Below are positions 59,024 through 64,000 of a DNA stretch of 64,000 nucleotides, piece after piece (within the stretch, counting starts at the first letter, position 1; each line of letters starts with the position of its first letter). The stretch spans positions 339,158 to 403,157 of the forward strand of contig NZ_SROX01000004.1 of assembly GCF_013141915.1 (NCBI RefSeq), in the 5' to 3' direction. The position numbers and the translations under genes were made by a program. Under the pieces are notes generated by a model. The model was not told the origin of the DNA, ran no database searches, and saw only the letters and a program-made list of their open reading frames with translations. The stretch is from Cupriavidus necator. GTDB lineage: Bacteria; Pseudomonadota; Gammaproteobacteria; Burkholderiales; Burkholderiaceae.

Positions 59024-59353
59024 ATGCCCCTTCAAGCCTTCACCCAGACCGAGCGCATGGTTGCGCGCTGCCTGGCCAATGACCCGGTCAACTTCTGCAA
59101 CGGCTTCGACTGGGACGCCTGCGATTACATGGTTGCGGTGGCGTCGATGGTGGCGCGCGGCGACCTGAGCGACGAGGCGCTGCTGTCGATGGCCCGCGAG
59201 GTTCTGCAGCAGTACCTGCGCGACACGAAGGCCGCCACGGTGTCGGCAGAGCAGGAGTTGGAGGCCGCGGTGCGCAACGCCGAGGCGAGCTTCCGCCAGA
59301 TGCAGCGCGAACTGCCGGCGCAGGCGCGGATTCATCGCGGAGTGGTGGCATGA
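59024..59353 (+). CDS. Hypothetical phage protein
   Basis: A 109-residue helical protein (AFTQTERMVARCLANDPVNF, VSAEQELEAAVRNAEASFRQ). AGGAG precedes the ATG. First gene of the rightward operon; function unknown. Confidence 0.6.
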   Translation: MPLQAFTQTERMVARCLANDPVNFCNGFDWDACDYMVAVASMVARGDLSDEALLSMAREVLQQYLRDTKAATVSAEQELEAAVRNAEASFRQMQRELPAQARIHRGVVA

Positions 59354-59616
59354 GCGCGACCTGTGAGTGCAAGTGCAAGGTCTGCGGCGTCATGTTCACG
59401 GCGCGCGTGGCGGATCGTAAGCGTGGCTGGGCGAAGTGCTGCGGAAAGCGCTGCGCGGCGATCAAGCGCGAGCGCAGCACCGGCACCTACCGCAGCAACA
59501 TGGCGCGCATCGCCGCCGGCCGCGCGCGCGAGGCATACGGGGCGGACACCGGCGAGGGCTACTTCGCCGATGCGCACCTGTTCAGCAACGAAGAACACGA
59601 CTGCAACAAGGGGTAA
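59350..59616 (+). CDS. Small zinc-finger-like phage protein
   Basis: An 88-residue protein with CECKCKVCGVMFTA and CCGKRC, probably a zinc ribbon, followed by a basic helix. ATGA overlap with the preceding gene. Nucleic-acid binding is likely but unproven. Confidence 0.6.
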   Translation: MSATCECKCKVCGVMFTARVADRKRGWAKCCGKRCAAIKRERSTGTYRSNMARIAAGRAREAYGADTGEGYFADAHLFSNEEHDCNKG

Positions 59617-59619
59617 GCC

Positions 59620-59790
59620 ATGACCGCCCAACAAGCAGCCGAGCGCCAGGCTCGCCACGAGCGCCTGATCGGAGAGCTGGTGGCAGCGCTGGAGAGGGCA
59701 GCGAATTCCGCGGGCTTTCAGTACATGACCTACGAAACACGCGAGGCAATCGACGCCGTCCTCGCCCGCGCCAAGGAGCAGCAATCGTGA
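59620..59790 (+). CDS. Small helical phage protein
   Basis: A 56-residue protein (AAERQARHERLIGELVAALE, TREAIDAVLARAKEQQS). Its stop overlaps the next GTG start. No family recognised. Confidence 0.5.
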   Translation: MTAQQAAERQARHERLIGELVAALERAANSAGFQYMTYETREAIDAVLARAKEQQS

Positions 59791-59993
59791 GACTCGCGCA
59801 CTACGGCAACGCGCACTACCCGTACAGCACGGCGGAACTGCAACACGTGGTCGACGACTTCGGCGTCGAGCACCGCGTCGACTGGCAGCGCAACGAGCAA
59901 CTGTTCTGCGAGCCGGCCTACCAGCTGGCGCTGCACTACCTGGACGGCCACGCCGACCCCGATTTCCATGCATACGTCTGGAGGAAGCAGTGA
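59787..59993 (+). CDS. Small hypothetical phage protein
   Basis: A 68-residue protein starting with GTG in a GTGA overlap (LAHYGNAHYPYSTAELQHVV, EPAYQLALHYLDGHADPDFH). It ends in another GTGA overlap. Function unknown. Confidence 0.5.
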   Translation: MRLAHYGNAHYPYSTAELQHVVDDFGVEHRVDWQRNEQLFCEPAYQLALHYLDGHADPDFHAYVWRKQ

Positions 59994-60115
59994 TCCACCC
60001 CGACGACCCGACCTACCAGCGCATCCGCCGCAACAACCAGCGCCTGCGCACTGCCACCTGGATCGCCATCGGCGTGCTGCTGCTGGCGAACGTACTGAAG
60101 TTCTTCGGACTGTGA
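59990..60115 (+). CDS. Membrane micro-protein (41 residues)
   Basis: Starts with GTG in a GTGA overlap after a GAGGAAGCA site. Basic N-terminus (YQRIRRNNQRLRTAT) and one membrane helix (WIAIGVLLLANVLKFFGL). Confidence 0.5.
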   Translation: MIHPDDPTYQRIRRNNQRLRTATWIAIGVLLLANVLKFFGL

Positions 60116-60123
60116 GGCTGACC

Positions 60124-60255
60124 ATGATCCCGAACAACCGCTTCGAAGTATGGCTGGAAGAGAACCCGATCCTCGGGGATGTGCTGATCACCGCCGTGCT
60201 GTTTGGCGCCATGGCGCTGGCGGGGTGGATTGATGCGCCGCTGATTCCCCGCTGA
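60124..60255 (+). CDS. Membrane micro-protein (43 residues)
   Basis: One membrane helix (DVLITAVLFGAMALAGWIDA) after an acidic N-terminus (NNRFEVWLEENPILG). Weak ribosome site. Function unknown. Confidence 0.45.
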   Translation: MIPNNRFEVWLEENPILGDVLITAVLFGAMALAGWIDAPLIPR

Positions 60256-60297
60256 CCAACCACAACGCGCGGCCGAGTCTCGCGCAGGAGAGCAACC

Positions 60298-61119
60298 ATG
60301 AACGAAGTCACCACCACCCAGCAGTTCGACCTGTCGCCGCGCAGCATGGCGGAAGCCCTGCAGTTCGCGGAGCGCCTGGCCGATTCCTCCATCGTGCCCA
60401 AGGATTTCATGGGCAAGCCCGGCAACGTGCTGGTGGCGATCCAGTGGGGCATGGAGCTGGGCCTGAAGCCGATGCAGGCCATGCAGAACATCGCCGTCAT
60501 CAACGGCCGCCCGTCGCTGTGGGGCGATGCAGTGCTGGCGCTGGTGCTGTCGTCGCCGCTGTGCGAGTACGTCAACGAGTACGACGACAACGGCACCGCG
60601 GTCTGCGTGGTGAAGCGCAAGGGCCACGAAGAGCACGTCGAGCGCTTTGGCGATGCCGAGGCGCAGAAGGCCGGGCTGCTGGGCAAGCAAGGCCCCTGGA
60701 CGCAGTATCCGAAGCGCATGAAGAAGATGCGCGCCCGCGCCTTCGCCCTGCGCGACAAGTTCGCCGACGTGCTGAAGGGCATCCCGGTTGCGGAGGAACT
60801 GCAGGACTACCCGGTCAACGTCGAGCGCGACATCACGCCCCGCGCGCGTCCCGCCGAGATTGCCGCCGCCGCCCTGCCGCAGCCTGCTGAGCGTACCGAA
60901 GACCTGCAGCAGATCATCGGCGATCTCGAATTCATCGCGCAGGAAGGCGGGCCGGACTCGCTTGCTGATGCCTGGGGCGGCAACGCGACGCTGCCGTGCG
61001 GCGTGAAGCTGACGGCCCAGCACCGCAAGGCCATCGGCCAGGACGAACTGAAGCGCCTGAAGGCCATCGCCGAGCCGGAAGTCACCGACGCAGAACAGCA
61101 GGAGCCGAACCATGACTGA
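60298..61119 (+). CDS. RecT-like single-strand annealing protein
   Basis: A 273-residue protein. The segment MAEALQFAERLADSSIVPKD, VLVAIQWGMELGLKPMQAMQ, NIAVINGRPSLWGDAVLALV is typical of a RecT-type family, and it is followed immediately by a lambda-type exonuclease. Together they repair breaks by strand annealing and allow circularisation or replication restart. AGGAGAGCAACC precedes the ATG. Confidence 0.82.
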   Translation: MNEVTTTQQFDLSPRSMAEALQFAERLADSSIVPKDFMGKPGNVLVAIQWGMELGLKPMQAMQNIAVINGRPSLWGDAVLALVLSSPLCEYVNEYDDNGTAVCVVKRKGHEEHVERFGDAEAQKAGLLGKQGPWTQYPKRMKKMRARAFALRDKFADVLKGIPVAEELQDYPVNVERDITPRARPAEIAAAALPQPAERTEDLQQIIGDLEFIAQEGGPDSLADAWGGNATLPCGVKLTAQHRKAIGQDELKRLKAIAEPEVTDAEQQEPNHD

Positions 61120-61735
61120 GCCGCTGCAACGCACCGACGAATGGCGCCGCGCGCGCGCCGGCAAGATCACGGCCAGCCGCTTCGCTGACGTGCTCGCCAT
61201 CAAGCGCGATGGCACGCCGGCCGTGGCCCGCGCCAAGTACATGCGCGAACTGGCGTTCGAGCGCCTGTCGGGCGAGCCCATGCACGAGGTGTTCGGCAAG
61301 GCGCTGACGTGGGGCACCGAGGTCGAACAGTACGCCCGCGAGGCGTTCGAGCTGGAGACGGGCCTGATCGTGGAGCCGGCCGACTTCGTGCTGCACCCCG
61401 AATACCCGTTCATCGGCTGCAGCGCTGATGGCCTGATCGGCAAGACTGGCGGCTATGAGTCGAAGTGCCCCATGGATGAGTCGGTGCACATCCAGACCTG
61501 GCTGGAGGGCATGCCAGTCGACCATATCCCGCAGGTTCAGGGCTGCATGCTCGTGACTGGCCGCCAGTGGTGGGCCTTCACCAGCTACGACCCGCGCGCA
61601 TGCGAGCGTCTGCGCCTCTATCACCAGCGCATCGACCGCGACGAAGGCTACATCGAGAACCTGAAGGCCAAGCTGCTGGCGTTTGAAGCCGAGCTTCAGC
61701 AGATGGTCGATGAACTGACGCGCAAGTCCGCATAG
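61112..61735 (+). CDS. YqaJ/lambda-type exonuclease
   Basis: A 207-residue 5'-3' exonuclease. Catalytic residues match lambda Exo: Asp106 in GCSADGL, Glu116 and Lys118 in YESKCP. Start RTDEWRRARAGKITASRFAD is also typical. It overlaps the RecT-like gene by 8 bases, giving a complete two-component recombinase. Confidence 0.92.
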   Translation: MTEPLQRTDEWRRARAGKITASRFADVLAIKRDGTPAVARAKYMRELAFERLSGEPMHEVFGKALTWGTEVEQYAREAFELETGLIVEPADFVLHPEYPFIGCSADGLIGKTGGYESKCPMDESVHIQTWLEGMPVDHIPQVQGCMLVTGRQWWAFTSYDPRACERLRLYHQRIDRDEGYIENLKAKLLAFEAELQQMVDELTRKSA

Positions 61736-61747
61736 AACCCCCTTGCG

Positions 61748-61780
61748 GCCGGGTTTTCAGAGGCGCCCGGCTGCCCTTTT
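61748..61780 (+). terminator. Possible terminator after exonuclease
   Basis: GCCGGG (61748-61753) pairs with CCCGGC (61766-61771), followed by a short TTTTATT. Short stem; weak. Confidence 0.35.
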
Positions 61781-61801
61781 ATTCCCCACCGGAGATAGCT
61801 G

Positions 61802-62356
61802 ATGTTCGAAATCGTCAACGCTCAGCCCGTCAAGCTCGCGAACTACAACCCGCGGTCGGAGAAGCATGGCAAGCAGCATAAGCCGGCCGCCGATCTGATG
61901 ATCGAAGCTGGCATGAGCGCCAGCGCGCTGGACCTTCTGCAGCCCGGCCTGCGCGAGTCGCTGTACAAGGCGGCCGAGGACCAGGCTGACCTGGTTGAGC
62001 CGGACCGCAATGCGCTGACCGCGCGCCGCTTCCAGCGCATGAGCCCGTTTGCCTGGGGCTGGGAAGGCAAGGGCTACATGCTGACAATTGACTACGGCCT
62101 GGGCGGCGACAGCAACATCGAGCTGGACGACTGCACCGTCAAGGACGTGCGCATCTCCCCGCAAGAGGGCGGCACCGTGCTGTTCAAGTTCCGTGTGGTG
62201 GCCCATCCGGATGAGCACGACAGCGGCATCCTCACCCACCGTATCCAGCAGGAAATCACGATCACGCTCCGGGCGCCCGCGCCGCAGACGGTGGGCGAAC
62301 TGTTCGGGGAATCGCCGGAGCCGCAGCAAGAGCCGGAAACCGAAGAGCAGGACTGA
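61802..62356 (+). CDS. Hypothetical phage protein next to the recombination genes
   Basis: A 184-residue acidic protein (NAQPVKLANYNPRSEKHGKQ, IELDDCTVKDVRISPQEGGT, TVLFKFRVVAHPDEHDSGIL). The C-terminal tail is Glu/Pro/Gln-rich, like the acidic tip of single-strand-binding proteins, but no OB-fold motif is certain. Confidence 0.6.
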   Translation: MFEIVNAQPVKLANYNPRSEKHGKQHKPAADLMIEAGMSASALDLLQPGLRESLYKAAEDQADLVEPDRNALTARRFQRMSPFAWGWEGKGYMLTIDYGLGGDSNIELDDCTVKDVRISPQEGGTVLFKFRVVAHPDEHDSGILTHRIQQEITITLRAPAPQTVGELFGESPEPQQEPETEEQD

Positions 62357-62443
62357 TTCATCGAGGCCCCGCCCAGAGCCGGTACATGCCCACCGAGGCA
62401 GATGGACACGGCGGCGGCCTCACCTTTCACAGCGAGCACGACC

Positions 62444-62620
62444 ATGCCTGACATCATCGAACGCCTCGAATCTCACAACTGCTACTGCGAGGACAGCGAC
62501 TCGCGCCAGCTCCGCAAGGACGCTGCCGCCGAGATCCGAGAACTGCGCCACAAGGCCCAGCAGCTCGAAGCGCTGATCCAGCGCCGGGTGTCGCAGAAGA
62601 TGCAGCGGAGGGTGGCGTGA
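62444..62620 (+). CDS. Small coiled-coil phage protein
   Basis: A 58-residue helical protein (IIERLESHNCYCEDSDSRQL, RHKAQQLEALIQRRVSQKMQ). An in-frame ATG at 62402 would add 14 residues. Its stop overlaps the next GTG start. Confidence 0.5.
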   Translation: MPDIIERLESHNCYCEDSDSRQLRKDAAAEIRELRHKAQQLEALIQRRVSQKMQRRVA

Positions 62621-63057
62621 GCTACTTCGACACCCTATCCAAGCATCAGCAGGCGTACAGGGCCAAGCGCGAGCAGCAGTATCAGCAGGCTCTCGACTGC
62701 ATCAAGGAAGCCGGCATCCGCGGCATCCACAAGAAGGGCGTGCACCGTAAGACAGGCATCCGCGAGCACGTGCTGAACCGCATGGTCGACGACATGCATG
62801 CGCGCAAGCTGATACACGTCGCCGGCTGGACGATGGAGCGCTCGACCTTTACCGCGCTGCTGGCAATCGGTGACCTGCCCGATGTTCCGCGCGTGGTTCC
62901 TACGATCACGCCGAAGGCACATAGGCAGAAGGAACGCCGCCAAGGCACCGTCGCCATGAACGAAGAAGAGCAGCTAAAGGCCGCGGTGGAGAGCAAGCAC
63001 CGGGCATGGGCAAAAAACTGGAAGCCGCACCGCGATGCCGCGGCGGCGTGGTTCTGA
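62617..63057 (+). CDS. Hypothetical winged-helix-like phage protein
   Basis: A 146-residue basic protein starting with GTG in a GTGA overlap. The middle resembles a winged helix (ALDCIKEAGIRGIHKKGVHR, KTGIREHVLNRMVDDMHARK). Possibly DNA-binding. Confidence 0.55.
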   Translation: MSYFDTLSKHQQAYRAKREQQYQQALDCIKEAGIRGIHKKGVHRKTGIREHVLNRMVDDMHARKLIHVAGWTMERSTFTALLAIGDLPDVPRVVPTITPKAHRQKERRQGTVAMNEEEQLKAAVESKHRAWAKNWKPHRDAAAAWF

Positions 63058-63068
63058 GGGAGATTGGG

Positions 63069-64000
63069 ATGAGCGAGAAGAGCAAAGAGCGCGAGGCGCT
63101 GACGCACGAACTGAAGTGCGACCGCGGGCCGTTTCAGGACATCCTGAGCGGCAGCAAGAAGGCCGAGGTGAGGCGCGATGACCGGGACTTCCGTGTTGGC
63201 GACAGGCTGAACCTGCTGGAGACCGTCAACACCGCCGAGCAGATGCGAGCCGGCGCGCCGCTCGAATACACCGGTGGCCAAGACCTGAAGAGAATCACCC
63301 ACGTCCAGCGTGGATACGGGCTCCCTGACGGAATCGTGGTTCTTTCCTTCGACGATGACCATAGTGAGCATGCGCGCCATATGGTGGCGGGCGCAGCGGC
63401 TGGGGCGCTGACGGTGATCCGCGAGAAACTGGAGCGGTTCGAAGCATGCGCAGGCGATGACGAAGGCTGCGATATTGGCCGCGAGTGGTTCGATGCGCTC
63501 ACGACTATTGGGCTGCTGGAGCGCACGCAGCGCAGCCCGGCGCTGTGGTCAATGACGCCGGCCGGTGAGGCCCTTCTCGCCGCCCAGCCCGCAGCGGATG
63601 CGCCGAAAGTGCCAGAGGGCATTCTCGATGCGCTGCGCTTCTATGCGAACGGCAGCCACTTCATCCTCTCAGACGGTACGGCGTGGGATACGGTGTCTGG
63701 TGAGCCGCCGAACTTCTGGTGCGATGAGGCCGGTACCGCGACGGTGGAGGATGGCAGCGTTGCCAAACTGGCATTGCAGGGCAAGTTCTTTACCGATCAG
63801 GAATACACCGAGCCGGCCGTCGAGGGCGAAGTGTTTGGCGCCGCCCCCGCAGAGCCTGCGCCCGCTGCCCGGCAGTGCCAATACAAGGACTGCGGCAACG
63901 ATTTCGGGTGCGCGGGCTGCCCTGACCGGCAGGGTGTGGCGCTGTCGGATGAGGAAATCGAGCGCACCTTCTATCCGAGCGGCAGTGCAACGCCGAATCA
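63069..64000 (+). CDS. DUF3850 (ASCH-like) domain protein, truncated by the window edge
   Basis: Open from ATG 63069 to the end, at least 310 codons. Residues ~13-95 are a DUF3850 domain: HELKCDRGPFQDILSGSKKA, EVRRDDRDFRVGDRLNLLE, TGGQDLKRITHVQRGYGLPD. DUF3850 is related to ASCH/PUA-like folds that bind RNA or modified bases. The rest is longer than usual for the family and includes a cysteine cluster (CQYKDCGNDFGCAGCPD) that could bind zinc. The stop codon is outside the window. Confidence 0.7.
   Translation, partial: MSEKSKEREALTHELKCDRGPFQDILSGSKKAEVRRDDRDFRVGDRLNLLETVNTAEQMRAGAPLEYTGGQDLKRITHVQRGYGLPDGIVVLSFDDDHSEHARHMVAGAAAGALTVIREKLERFEACAGDDEGCDIGREWFDALTTIGLLERTQRSPALWSMTPAGEALLAAQPAADAPKVPEGILDALRFYANGSHFILSDGTAWDTVSGEPPNFWCDEAGTATVEDGSVAKLALQGKFFTDQEYTEPAVEGEVFGAAPAEPAPAARQCQYKDCGNDFGCAGCPDRQGVALSDEEIERTFYPSGSATPN

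Noticed and set aside
58593..64000. Integrase or excisionase in the rightward operon
   Set aside because: No tyrosine or serine recombinase motif found in any frame; the integrase must lie beyond the window.

Overview
The window is a high-GC betaproteobacterial chromosome segment that best fits a Cupriavidus/Ralstonia relative. This is inferred from the aceE N-terminus, the gene order (aceE, FixL/FixJ-like pair, CbiM-like protein, folD, prlC, xth) and the orphan Bug-type binding protein; no database search was possible. Positions 1 to about 27,416 are ordinary chromosome. From 27,417 to the right edge the window holds most of a temperate podovirus-type prophage whose far end, with the integrase and the reconstituted tRNA, lies outside.

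Chromosomal part. The start of aceE (pyruvate dehydrogenase E1, truncated by the window edge) diverges from a PAS-domain sensor kinase and its LuxR-type response regulator. Then come a CbiM-like membrane protein, folD, prlC overlapping an exonuclease III gene, an HpaR-like MarR regulator and a SulP transporter. Two identical tRNA-Lys(CTT) genes, each with its own promoter and terminator, flank a LysR regulator and an 8-oxoguanine-deaminase-like amidohydrolase. Next are a Bug-type solute-binding protein behind an IclR-style palindrome, a secreted repeat protein, an acetyl-CoA hydrolase/CoA-transferase, a winged-helix regulator, a 1617-residue NAD-glutamate dehydrogenase and several small genes. 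One of these (25,788) sits behind a near-consensus LexA box.

Prophage part. The left end carries the 3' half of tRNA-Pro(GGG), the remnant expected when a phage integrates into a tRNA gene. Reading inward: an acyltransferase moron on the + strand, then a leftward late operon. In transcription order the leftward genes are: cro-like, cII-like, DUF1376 replication gene, RuvC-like nuclease, N4 gp49-like, small HTH, tiny membrane proteins, terminase small and large subunits, portal, scaffold, major capsid, a free-standing LAGLIDADG homing endonuclease, tail tubes A and B, a gp13-like GNAT protein, internal virion proteins (one with a transglycosylase domain), tailspike, a fibre-like protein with a signal peptide, holin, lambda R-like endolysin, Rz and Rz1. 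The rightward operon starts with a short CI-like repressor lacking a peptidase domain and continues with small proteins, a RecT-like annealing protein and a YqaJ/lambda-type exonuclease.

The virion genes follow T7 order (gp8 to gp17), whereas control, recombination and lysis look lambda-like, so the element is a mosaic temperate podovirus. The most unusual signals are the structured leader RNA before the tailspike gene, a tRNA-like RNA next to the attachment site, the homing endonuclease beside the capsid gene, the pair of micro-proteins ending in a shared WY-x-F-x-RG motif, and a reverse-strand membrane ORF filling the gap between the two halves of the gp16-like region.
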